A DNA stretch of 64,000 nucleotides from Deuterostichococcus epilithicus (taxonomy: Eukaryota; Chlorophyta; Trebouxiophyceae; Prasiolales; Stichococcaceae): the NCBI GenBank assembly GCA_033439295.1, contig JAVTLE010000016.1:930001-994000 (forward strand), read 5' to 3'. The position numbers and the translations under genes were made by a program. The notes under the pieces are model-generated. The model searched no databases and had not been told where the DNA came from. It saw only the letters and a list, made by a program, of their open reading frames with translations. How positions within the stretch are numbered: the first letter of the stretch is position 1; the number at the start of each line of letters is the position of its first letter. Shown here in pieces: positions 12,501-23,600 of this stretch.

Positions 12501-13197
12501 GTGGGACCAACATCAGCGTGGCAACGAGTCCCCTGACGACTCCTCGAGCAGGTCTCCGACGAACCGTTTATGTATCCTTGCCTGCAGGTCATCAAGCGGC
12601 AGCTGGAGGAGGGTGTGGACCGCCGCCGGGTGGGCCTCGTGTCCAAGGGCGCCCCCGCCCGCCAGCACAGCGACATCCTCACCGAGGATGGCGAGAAGGC
12701 GCGCCGCTGTATCTCATTGTTGGCGAAACCCCTCCAGGCCGGGTGCTGTTGGCCGAGAGCTGCATCGGTCGTGCAGGTTGCTGCAGCCCAATGCCAGTGT
12801 CCAGAGCATGAAGCACACATGACACGCCGCATGCATGCAGGTTGGCGAGATCTCCAGCGGCGCCTTCAGCCCGTGCCTGAAGAAGAACATCGCCATGGGC
12901 TATGTGGGGAAGGGCCATGGCAAGGCTGGCACCAAGCTCAAGGCACGTCCCCCACCGTCATCCCAATCATTCTCGGTCGCCGTGCTTGCTTCACAATGCT
13001 TGCACGCGTCATGTGCCCATGGGACATCCGACCAGGCCTGCCGACATGCGACGCGCTCGCGTGCATGTTCACGCATCCTCCCATGAACCTGATGATCAAG
13101 TTCTGCGCATCAGGTGGTGGTGCGCGGGAAGGAGAATGACGCAGAGGTCACCAAGATGCCCTTCGTGCCCAACACCTATTACCGCAAGTCCAAGTAG
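9519..13197 (+). CDS. GCVT: Aminomethyltransferase, T protein of the mitochondrial glycine cleavage system
   Basis: Twelve exons (9519-9702, 9898-10028, 10235-10366, 10552-10641, 10919-10987, 11265-11365, 11647-11731, 11920-11983, 12218-12315, 12588-12698, 12841-12942, 13114-13197) give about 416 residues, the normal length. Seen: an Arg/Leu-rich mitochondrial presequence ([16 protein letters not shown]), [87 protein letters not shown], and the C-terminal barrel with [17 protein letters not shown] and [11 protein letters not shown]. Known: T protein transfers the methylene group from aminomethyl-lipoyl H protein to tetrahydrofolate, releasing ammonia; in algae it serves photorespiration together with P, H and L proteins. 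The last two introns begin with GC instead of GT (at 12699 and 12943) and both junctions are fixed by the protein alignment. Confidence 0.95.
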
Positions 13198-13472
13198 GCA
13201 GGCTCTGGCGCGCTAGCGGCTGCGCAGCCATCGCACTTCAGCCCGCTGGCTTGTGCGCCGTCGGCATCTGGCAAGGGCGAGCCCTGGAGCTGCCGAACTT
13301 CGGCAAGCATGTCTGTTCAGGATGCACCATCATTCTCCGAGCAGGTGTACCTTATCAGTGCCGAGCACTGCAATTTTGATGGTTCACTGTCTGATGGGTG
13401 AGAGGTGAGGACGCATCCTTTTCCGAACGCCAGTGTGGTAGACTATATGTTTGCAAATCTGAATGGCCAAAA

Positions 13473-14490
13473 TCACATCCCATGCATCACCTTCTTTGTG
13501 GCACGTGTGCTTGCCTTGTCCAAAGCGCGTGTTCTCTTTTTGTCAGCTGCTGATAATGTGCCATCCGGCCTGGAGTCGCTGACCGGCTTCGTTCTCTTTG
13601 GCGCCTTTTTGGCTAGTTCAATGCGCTGCAGTCGAGGCTCAGCACCTCGTCTGCCTTTTGCCGGCAAGTGCAGCAGCGCCGCGGTGCGCCGCAGCTTGAA
13701 TCGGGCTGGCCCAGCGGACCCCGGATTGATGAAGCGCACCCCTCCCTCTTGCGCGTCACCAAACACATGGCTGTGGCCGGCAATCACTATATCTGGGTTG
13801 TGCTCAGCCAGCAACATCCTGGCTTCAGCACTCACTGCAACAGGAAAGAATCTCGTGAACGAGTAGATGGAAGAAGGGTTGGAAGGAATGAGTATGTTTG
13901 AATTTGAACGACGATCATGCTTCGCCAGAATAGGAGCTGCATGACGCCAGAGAAGCAAAAATAAGTGCACCTTTGGGGGGCCAGCCGACGATGTGCGTCA
14001 TCAGGATGCGCCAGCCATTGAGGAGCAACAGCTGCAGATCTGGCAGCTCCTTGTGAGATGCAGCGTCATCAACATTACCCCTGGCGGTGGTGCCCCATTC
14101 ACCTCAGTGTCAATGTCATGGCAATGCGCTGGCATGAAACCTCGGCACCTGATGTTGCAGCAAGTCCTCCAGGTACTGAGCTCACCTTACGGCTGTGACC
14201 GGAGCTATCTTCTGCAACTCGGCCAGCACCTCTGCACCGAAAGGTCAGCCAGTTTTTAAAATGGCGCCAGCAGATGTGAGGCGCTCAGGACATATCTAGG
14301 TTCACTACAGGCCATATCCAGCACCTTGGTGCAGTCCGTGGTGCCCAACATCGCCTGCGTGCAGTATCAGCGACGCGCTGCAGAGCTCCTGAGCAATTTC
14401 TGGATCATACACTCCGTGCGTGTCGGACACAAGTCCCACGACCAGGTTGGCATCCACGGCTTCCAAAACGCCCTGAGATGTACTGGTCAT
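13473..14490 (-). CDS. Calcineurin-like phosphodiesterase, YfcE/MJ0936 type
   Basis: Four minus-strand exons (14325-14490, 14186-14231, 13971-14080, 13473-13834) give about 227 residues. All metal-binding motifs of the Metallophos_2 family are present in order: LVSDTHG (Asp, His), LILHAGDVG (Asp), AVRGNVDD (Asn), MTHIVGWPP (His) and VIAGHSHVFG (two His). Known: these two-metal enzymes hydrolyse phosphodiesters such as model substrates and 2',3'-cAMP, but physiological substrates are mostly unknown; VPS29 is a fold relative lacking activity. The intact residues argue for an active enzyme. A Lys/Arg-rich C-terminal extension of about 45 residues follows the domain. I start at MTSTSQ; an in-frame ATG 81 bases upstream would add a Cys/Arg-rich leader. 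The 3' end is only 275 bases from the GcvT stop codon and convergent with it. Confidence 0.88.
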
Positions 14491-15025
14491 GGGACACCTG
14501 CATACAGTCGGGTTATAATAATCGTCTACTCTGACACACGCCACTCTGCAAACGGTTGTTGTTCGAGTCATTGCACCATGTCATGCTGAGCTCCTCTGTG
14601 CGGCAGGGGACATTGAGCAACTGAAGAAGTGAGCAATTGGCAACGCATGCAGGCATGTCGGTAACATTCTTGGATTCATTGCTACGACTGATTCGAACTC
14701 TGATATGATGCTGCGATGCTGGTGCGAAACGGCACACCTCAATATGCATTACCGCGGGGCACCAATTCCCAAAGAAAGGTCGGCCGCCTATTCTGCAGGT
14801 TTGCAGCGACAGCAAATGGTTCTCAAAGTGTATGATGCACGCTTTCGTGCTGCTGCAAGCGCAAAGACTGTGGATCGCGCTGCTGCAAGCTTGATCATGG
14901 GGCAGGCAGGCAAAGGCCCCAGGGCGGGCGATTTTCAAGTACATCGCTCCACTCGCAACTTCTGGTCCAGTACATCGCGCATTTGCTGTGCAAAGGTTGC
15001 AGATTTCCTCCTTAAAGGTGCTCCA
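14491..15025. promoter_or_regulatory. Divergent promoter between phosphodiesterase (-) and DUF1499 gene (+)
   Basis: 535 bases lie between the two chosen starts. An AT-rich run (GGTTATAATAATCG, 14510-14523) lies just upstream of the minus-strand start. Nothing else stands out. Confidence 0.5.
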
Positions 15026-17207
15026 ATGCTGGCGAACGGTCTTTTTGCCCAGTGCTCGACTGCACCTCGACTGCAGCATCGCACGTGCACAACCCGACAA
15101 CGCAGCAGCGCGTGTGCCCATACTCGCGCCACACATGCGGCCAATAAGCACGCATTACATTCGGAGGCGGAGCTCGCAGATGCAGACAGGCGACGATCCA
15201 GCAGGTGCGATCACATCAGACTGCGCGTCTGCATGCATGCTTGCATTAGCGAGCAATGCCTGATTTGGCGCCAGACCAGCATTCGCAGCCACAGGCATAG
15301 GTTTCTCATGGATGTTGCACATTTTCCTGGCAGGCGGACGGTCTTGGCGGCAGGTGCCACACTGCTGACGACGCTGCGAGCGACAGCACATGCAGCTGAC
15401 ATCCCGCCGCCCCCGCAAGTGGGCTCATGCGCGGACTGCATAGGTGACGAAACACACCCGAACCCGAAACTCATTTTCCGCCGCATGCAGCAGCTGCTTC
15501 AGAAAGAAATCCTGGAACCTCTGACGCGGGCGGCTGCTTGATGATGCAGGTGAGGTGGAGACGACACTGAACGTCTGCAGCGAGAGCAGCGTGTCATGCG
15601 TCAGCACGCAGAACGACGACGAGGCGCATTTCCTGCCACCGTGGTCCTATGACGGGCCCCGCGACGCAGCAGTGCAGCGCCTCATCAGCGTCGCCACGGG
15701 TGCTGATTCTCCTACTCGACGCATCAATTTCACAGGTGGCGGGAGCATGCCGCGCTTCCATGCAAAGGCACTCGAAACTGCATCTTGGTGGCCAGTCTCC
15801 CAGTGATATGTGACGTGCCCAGACACCAAGCAGCATCGCAAGCCGCGGTGTGAGGAGTCAGCTCGTTTGTGCTGCAGGCGACGAATTTGATCCGGGCATG
15901 TCAGAAGCGCCATTGGGCATCAGCAGGTCATCAGCAGCTGGGTACATACTGGGTGGCGTTGCCAACGTCATTCAGGGTGATCCCGACCATGATTGCTTGT
16001 TGACGTACTCCCCGGCTGGCAGGCTTTGCCGAACATATCGAGCCTGTCTCCAAGCTATCAGTCGATCAGCCTGTGGCTGCAGGCAAGCCGCCCCCCAGGC
16101 AGCCGGAGCGAGCAAAGGGCAGTGCTGCGCTGCCTTTCGACGGAGTGCTCGCGGACCGGCACACCACAGAGGTAGCTCACTGGCACAGCCCATGAGAACT
16201 GCTGGCTAAACTAGGGCTCAGCCGAGGGACGCTGCTGTCTCTGGATCGGAGGCTGCAGTGCAGGAGCATGCAATCAAAGCGCCACGATCAACTTCTGTCT
16301 AGACCGGACTTCGAAACGAGTTGGCGCCGATGCAGGAGGGCGCAGAGTATGTACGCCTGGTGTTTGGCACCGCCGGCGGCGCCGCAACGGAGGTGGACGA
16401 CCCTTCCTCCATCGTCGACGCTGAGTACCTCTTCCTGGCAGGTGCAGAGACGGCCATGCTGTCACAGTTCGAACACACCTGAACAACCGGGCAAAAGTAC
16501 TGCATCGCGCAGAACCACACCGGGCCGGCAGTCGTGCCCTGCCCCCATTATCGGCGGGGCAAGCGCTGAGGCTTGCCGCTGACACGCATGCAGACGACAA
16601 CATCGTGGTGCTGCGCGCGGCGTCGAGGGCGGAGCCGCCGGCCAGACAGGGCAGCCTGTCACTGTCCTTCAGCAAGGGCATCGTCTTCGATGGCAACGCC
16701 GCCAACCGCAACCTCGAACGCCTACGCAAGGCACGATACCTTTGTGCGCATGTCGCATGACTGTGCGCATGCTCCGTGCTACAAAATGGGTTTGGTGTGG
16801 CGCAGCGCCTGAGGTATTGCCCTGTTGCATGACCGCCAACACCCGGCATGTGCGGCAGCGCACACACTTGCATGGCCGCTGAGCAGGTGCTGTGTGCTGC
16901 AGGCTTTGAGGTGGGAGGTGGTGCCGGTGATTACAGACTTCGACCCGGTAGGGCCTGAGTCACTTGCCTGCCTTGAGTCGTGACAGATGCAAATGCTGCC
17001 TTCATGTCCGTGCTTGTTCTACTGCGCTTGTGGACGGGGCAACGGCGACGCAGGAACGCTCTGTTCTCTGTGCTGCAGCGCTTCAATGGCAAAAAGCCGC
17101 TCTGGTTCGAGAGGCTCTATGCTCCCTTCCTTCGCGGCCGCTATGGCTCGGACCAGCAGGGGGACGACCAGTCGGAGCAGCCGCTGGTCGATGGCCGGCG
17201 GGTGTGA
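15026..17207 (+). CDS. DUF1499 protein, probable thylakoid lumen protein
   Basis: Nine exons: 15026-15204, 15334-15443, 15550-15699, 15878-15976, 16023-16171, 16336-16441, 16594-16730, 16903-16947 and 17079-17207, about 367 residues. Seen: a Ser/Arg/Ala-rich chloroplast transit peptide, then a twin-arginine thylakoid signal (SSRRTVLAAGATLLTTL ending AHAAD), then DUF1499 landmarks: SCVSTQ, PPWSYDGPRDAAVQRLI, EYVRLVFG, VDAEYLF and DDNIVVLRAASR. Known: plant DUF1499 proteins occur in thylakoid proteomes; the biochemical role is unknown. Inference: Tat-dependent import into the lumen. Odd points: the domain core is interrupted by about 82 extra residues encoded by exons 15878-15976 and 16023-16171, and the C-terminus carries a non-conserved tail with DQQGDDQSEQ. 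The intron after 16730 starts with GC. The inserted exons have weaker support than the rest. Confidence 0.8.
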
Positions 17208-17609
17208 CGAGCGGCGGACTGTGATGAGCAGTGGATCGTGGTAGCTGTTAGTGACTGACATTCTCAAAGGCTGCGGGTTGCAGCAGCAAGGCAGCAGCAG
17301 AGATTGGGTCGCAGTTTTGACGAGAACCGAGTTCAACGGACCACACTAGTGAAGGATGATCGAGGCTGGATGAAGAGCTCCACGTGTCAGCGGGATATCA
17401 GGCGGCTGAAAGATCGGAAGTTGCGCGTTGCTTTCAATACAGGTGCTTTGATCCTCCGCATTTGTGTTCATCTTGGTTGCTTGCCAGGTTGAGGTAGCGT
17501 TCGGTCCGAGAGCTCCACGATTCGTGAAAGAAAGTTCCTTCGCGATGAGAAGGTAGTAGGTTTAGGCGGCAGGTCGCTTGTATCAGATTGACCACAGGCG
17601 TGCTGAGTG
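17208..17609. other. Intergenic region, DUF1499 3' end and BAH-gene promoter
   Basis: 402 bases without a supportable gene. An additional upstream exon of the BAH gene here cannot be excluded. Confidence 0.45.
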
Positions 17610-20600
17610 ATGCAGCGTGACGGCCGTAGACAGAAGGCAGTCCAAGCCCCGCAGTGGGCCGACAGGGGAGAGCTGCAGCCCGATGGAACATGTCAACATC
17701 AAGTCTGCGTAGTGCTGGGACAGCACTTCGTCGTTGGTGTGTGCAGCAGACCGCATGCTGGAACCGGAATGCGTGAATTGTTCTGTGTGCGATTTGGCGG
17801 AGCCTCCCATTGATGCAGCACCCATGTGCCGCACGCGCAGACATCGCGTCTTTGCGCCTTCTGCTCCTGTCTTCGAACTATTCAGAGTCACAGAACCACC
17901 TTTAAGCTCGCACAGATGCCTCATGCCTCGTCTTCTGTCCTGCGCAACGCAGGCAGGGATCTGCATTTGCATGTGCACGTGCACCAAAGTGTGCGCGGCG
18001 CTTTGCCAACCCCCGCACCCGTCACCTGATGCTGACCTCGTGCGATGCTGCTGCCATGGTGCCGTGCAGGCGACACGGTGTACCTGCAGCCTGCGGAGGA
18101 GGACCTGCCGCTGTACATCGCCGAGCTGTTGGGGCTGTCAGAGGATGCGCGGGGTATGTGGGCTGACGTCCGGTGCGTCTCCATGTGCAGCCCCGCCGCG
18201 CAGCAGGCGTGCAGACGATGGGCAGCTCTGCAGCAGCACCTGTGGCGGACGCACACAGTCGTCAAGGGGCCAGCGTGACCTGCGCCTTGCTGCCGGCTGT
18301 GCCCAGGTCACATGTTGCTCGCACCACCGGCAGACGGTCGGCTATGGGACGGGCCTGCTTGCCAGACGGGCCTGTGCCCGCACGCGCAGAGGCTGCTGTG
18401 CACTGCGACCTTTGCAGCGAGGTTCTCGCTTGAAGCAGCGAATGTGATGGGGGATGCCTGCGGCGCCAGGTGGTTCTACCGGCCGCAGGAGCTGCCAGAC
18501 GGGCTGACAGCAGAGGCGCGAGAGGTGTTTCAGAGCGACGAGCGCAGCACCCACCCGCTCAACAGCAGTGCGTGTGCATGGCTGAGCTGAGTGAAGCCAA
18601 GTGCATGATTGCAGACTCTCCGCCGATCTTTGGCCGTTGTTATAAACTCGAACCACAGCACCGAGCACCCTGCTCATCTGCTGCTGTGGGCCCAGCTACC
18701 GAGCAGGAAGATGGTACCTGTGGCAGAGCGTGATCATGCCAGCAGCTAGGCACACACATGCTCTGGGTCCTTGCCAACAGACACTGTGCATCACTCAATG
18801 CAATGCGGTGCCCGGCGCAGTGGCGGGCAAGGCCGAGGTGCTGTCGCCGAGCGAGTACTGGCTGCGCGCCGCCGGCGGCGGCAACCCAGCAACAGTGTGG
18901 CTGTGCTACCGAGCCTACGACGCCGAGACGCGCTGTGTTCGGCTTCTCGAGACCCCACTGCACCCGCCACAGTCTGGGTGCATGTGCGTAATTCGTTCGA
19001 TAGAGCTTTCGTTGAATCGACCCCTCGTCTCAGTTTCTCATGCTCAACCGGCTGGTACACTGCGACAAGGTTTGTGCATACTCGTTGGTAACCATCTTTC
19101 GTTCAGAGGGTACAGGTAGTACTGGCATGAATGATTGCGATTCAATCAGTATGGTGCAGGACTGCGACCGCGACAATCGGTGCCGCGGCGGCATCGACGC
19201 CCCAGATTGGGCAGTTTGCCAGCGGCCTGGCCGGCTCGAAACGGCCGGCGCCACTGCACGAGGTCCGCCTGTTCACGTGCACGTCGTACTCTGCTTGTTT
19301 TGTCAATGCTGGTTGCCTACCTGATTCGGTAACACCTGGGGCTGCGCATTTCGACTGCAGGGTGCACAGCCGTGCTCCGGCTCCCTGCCACAGTTTCTGC
19401 ACTGCCAAACCCTACTGCTTCCATATTCCGGCCCACACAGGACGCTGAGACGTTCCTGGACTTTGGACTGGCGCTGGACGCCCGGCCGACGACCGTCGTG
19501 GGCGGCAAGGTCATGCAGCGCGGTGGTCCTGACACCGCAGGCGCGGTTCACTGTCACGCCTCCGTCCGCAGCACTCCTGCCCCTGTACACCGCCGCTCGC
19601 CGCCATGTGCAGTGGTAACAGGCTGCAGCTGCAGCCCCTGCTCCACTGAAGAGACGGCGTCCCCATGTTCGTCCAGTGTGGTGTGGCGCTTGCAATCGTG
19701 CTGATGCGTTTTGATACGCAATGATGCGTTGAAAGGTGCTACGGGCAGCACCCTGAAGTGTATGTGCCCCTTGAGGGCTTCATAGTGTGGCGCCCACCTG
19801 CCGCAGCTTCGCTGGCGGAGTCGGTCCTGGGCATCGAGGCGGAGGTGCCCGCCAGCCTGGCAGCGCGTCAGTGGACGGGCGCCCGGGCGGCCTGGCGGGC
19901 CCGCGCAGCCGCCGCCCGCACCATCCGCGACCTCGCGGACTGCCTGGCCGAGCTGGAGGCGGGCCTCGGGCTGACGTACCCGCCAAGCACCGAGCTCGCC
20001 GACAGGTGAGATCTGTTTCGCCCTCGAGTCGATGGAGAAAGCGGCACACAAGGGACTGGGGGCCGCAGGTATGAAGATCTTTGAGATTTCGCACAGGGTC
20101 CGTTGAGAGAGAGTACGCAGGAAAGCCAGATATCAAGGCGACCAGTGGAATCAGGCGTTGCCCATGAAGTAAGCTGGTCAGCCCAAGCCGCAGCGCAGTG
20201 AGGTGCTTGCACAGCGCCAGTGCCCACCAAGCAGGCACAGCTGTCTAAGAAGGGCACACTGGTGTATGACAATGGGGCCTGAGGATGGGCCCTCAAGCCT
20301 CGAAGGCTGGACACCCCAGAAGATGCCTCTGGTGCTTGATCGGCACTTCGTTTTCCTATCATGCAGTGCAATGCGATCTGCGTGGCGGGCACGCATGCGC
20401 AGCCTGCACACCTACCCCACGCTGGCGACGGCGCTCGCCTCCTTCACCAAGAGCACGCGCGCCGCCATCGCACAGCAGGCATGCGGACCGGATACCACCT
20501 GCCTGGCTATTGTGTCATCTAATCAGAACTGTCGTTGCATCATGTGCGATTTTAGTGTCCACCACTGGAGTACCCCTGTTACGTCTCTGGATGCGGTGTG

Positions 20601-23600
20601 AGCTGCACAGGCCAGCATGCCAACGTAAATTTCATCAATCAGTGAGCCCCGGACCAGCACTTGACTGGATGCGTCAAACCTGCAGCCTGCAGACGCCGCC
20701 GAGGCCTCTGCGGCCGCCGTGGCTGCGGGCGTCCTGCCGCCGCCCACTAAGCGGCAGCGCGGCGGCGCGATCGCGCGCCAGCCTGCCGCCCGCCAGCGCA
20801 GCCCCAGCCCCCCAGCTGTAGCAGCAGCGCCGACGGCGACTCAGAAGCCGGCGGCGGCTCCGGTGGCGGCCGGCGGCCGGGGCGGCGGTCAGTCAGCAGG
20901 CGGCCGGCGCAGCGCCGCCGACAAAAACGAAAATCACTCGCACGGCAGGTCGGCTGACTCGCGACAGGCTACTGGCGGACTGCAAACATGCATCCAAGGG
21001 CATCGATCCGTGCTGGCAGTGCCGTTGGCAGCTGGCAGTGAGGCGGACGCCAGCATGGCGGCCAGGCGTCCCTCGGTGCCAGCTGCTGTTCTTTCTGCGG
21101 CTCATGTCACCGCCGCGGCCTCGATCTGTTGCTGTGCACATCGGACATCTCATTTAACCGCAGCCACTCCCACGAGTGTCTGCCATGAGCTCCATGCAAC
21201 AGACTCCTGCTCCATGCTAAGCTCTGTCAAGGTGGCATGGCGGGCGGTTGCACAAGCGATGCTGCCACTGCTCAGGCGGCGGAAGTGGACATGCGCCCAC
21301 AGCACTGGCGCCTCACTGAGCGCTGTTGCACGCCTGTCGCGGCAGGTGGTCGCGGGAGCGCTACGCCATGGCGCAGGCCGCGCTGGTGGGCGTCCTGCGC
21401 AGCGTGGGCGCCCGCGGCCCGGCCTCCTCGGTGCTGCGCCCGGCGCTGCGGGAGGAGGCGCGCAAGGTCATCGGGGACACTGGTGCGAAGGGTTCGGGTC
21501 CACCAAGGGGATTGAGCTTCACAACGATCAACGTCTGTGCCCTGCCTGCCGGTCCGTTTGTAACGGGCCGCTGGCTCGTCTGCTCCGGGGCTGCTGGACC
21601 ACCTGCTCCTACAGGGCTGCTGTGTCGTCTGCTCCAGGGCTGCTGGACCACCTGCTGAAGCACGCGGCGGAGTCGGTGGTCACCGAGGAGGGGCACCGCC
21701 TGCGGCGCCGCCACAACCGGGAGGGTCACATGGAGTACTGGCTCGCTTCCCCCTCCGACGCCGACGCCGGTGAACCCACCGCCGCCGCTGAGATGTTTTG
21801 AAGTGCACTGAGGTCCAAGTAGCGCTATGTCGGCAACCATCGATGTGCTGTCCAGACGGGCTCTGCGGGAGCCCGGATTGCACATGCCGTGCATTGTGAA
21901 AGACTGAGAAATTGTCGGTTAAGTCGTGAGTATGAGGCATGCAGTTCGAGCGGCGTCAGTTGCCAGGCACGCTCCTCGCAAGACTGCTGTTGTGAAGCTG
22001 GAACAAAAGCGTGCCGCTGGGGAGGAGCTGCTGAAGATGGAGGCGGGCACGCTCACGAGGGAGGCGGCCCGCATGCATGCCTGGCATGAACCGCCAAACA
22101 TGCTCTCAGAACGTCCTGAGAAGGTTTTCCGACTTGCGCGCCGCCGTGTAGAAGAGGAGCTGCTGGAGATGGAGGCGGGCACGCTGGTCGGGGAGGTGGC
22201 CCGCATGCGGGCCGCCCGCGCCGCCCTGGCCGCCGCCGCCGCCGATGCGGTGGCGGCGCTGGTGCAGTCGCGCGCCACGCTGCCAGTGCTGCCGCCGCCG
22301 CTTCCCGCCGGCGACCAGGTGTGCCGTCGCATGCGGCGGCTGCAAGGTGGTTCGGATTCAGCTCAGGCAGGGCTGTGCTTGGGGGACTCAGCACAGCATA
22401 TGACGCTGTTGAAGAGGCGGCTGCGTTGCAGATGCCTGCCTCAGTGGCGAGCGACCAGTCTAGACCCTGGACTCTGCCCGACCGGCAGGCTGACGGCGGG
22501 CCGCGGAGGCACCAGAGCCGGTGTGGGACCTTGCAGATCCCAAGTCCATGGACGCAGGTCTGATCAAGTGCTTGCCTGGTGTCACATGGTTTGCTCTGTT
22601 GCCGCCCACAGGGCGGCTGGCTCGCCACGGAGACGGGGCGGCGCCTGGCGCTGCTGGAAGAGGAGGGCCGCGGCCGCCACGAGGCGCTCGCCGCCTCCAT
22701 GCTGTCCCTGCGGTGCGCCACTTTGTGTGTTTATCAAAACTGAAAGATCTGCATTGCGCCGCAGCCGGCCCAGCAGCTGTCACACATGCGCGCCTGGTGT
22801 GCTCCAGTGCTGGCGGCGCGTCCGACAGCGGGCAGAGGGCGCTCGCTGCAGCAAGGCCCTGCCGCACGTGCATCTGTCAAGGTGCCTGCAGGGCACGTGC
22901 ACCTTGACAGATGCACGTGCGGCAGCGGGTGCCGGGTAACGCATTTTCAGCCGAGGCTGGGGCGTGCCAGCTGGAGCGGCTGGCACAAACCCGAGTCCAA
23001 AGCCACGCTAGTTGAGCGGACGCTTCAAACGGGGGTTGTTTGACGGCCTCACCTCACGTTGCAGAAACACAGTGGTGCAGCAGCAAGCGGCTATCGAGGC
23101 GCTGCGGCGCGAGGTGGCGGCGGTGCGCCGGCAGCAGCTGCCGGCGCCACGCCCCGCCAGCGCCGCCGGCGCGCTGCCGAAGCACAACGGCGGAGCAGGA
23201 GTGTCGGAGCCCGAGACGCCTCGCCTGCTGGTCCGGTCGCAAGGTGCAGACCGACAAGGCAGGAAGGGCCTATACTCGGGCCAATACCCATGGATGTGCG
23301 CACTGCAGCAATCGGCGAGCTTCATGACAATTGCAGTTTGACAGCGCGTTGACAGTACACTCGCTATCCTGCTACATTGGTATACTACTCCCAACCCCCT
23401 GGTGCCCGGAGGACTCCCTGGCCACGGCGACGATCTCTTGGGCTGCAGACTTTGCGGCAACGGCGGCGGTGCAACAGGCGCCGTGCTCCCTGCTGCTGCC
23501 CGGGATGAGCGGTGCCGGCGCGCCGGCGGCGATGCAGCTGCCGCACCAGCCGCACCAGCCGTGCGCTGGCAAGCAGGCCCCACGTGCCGAGCCTGGCGGC

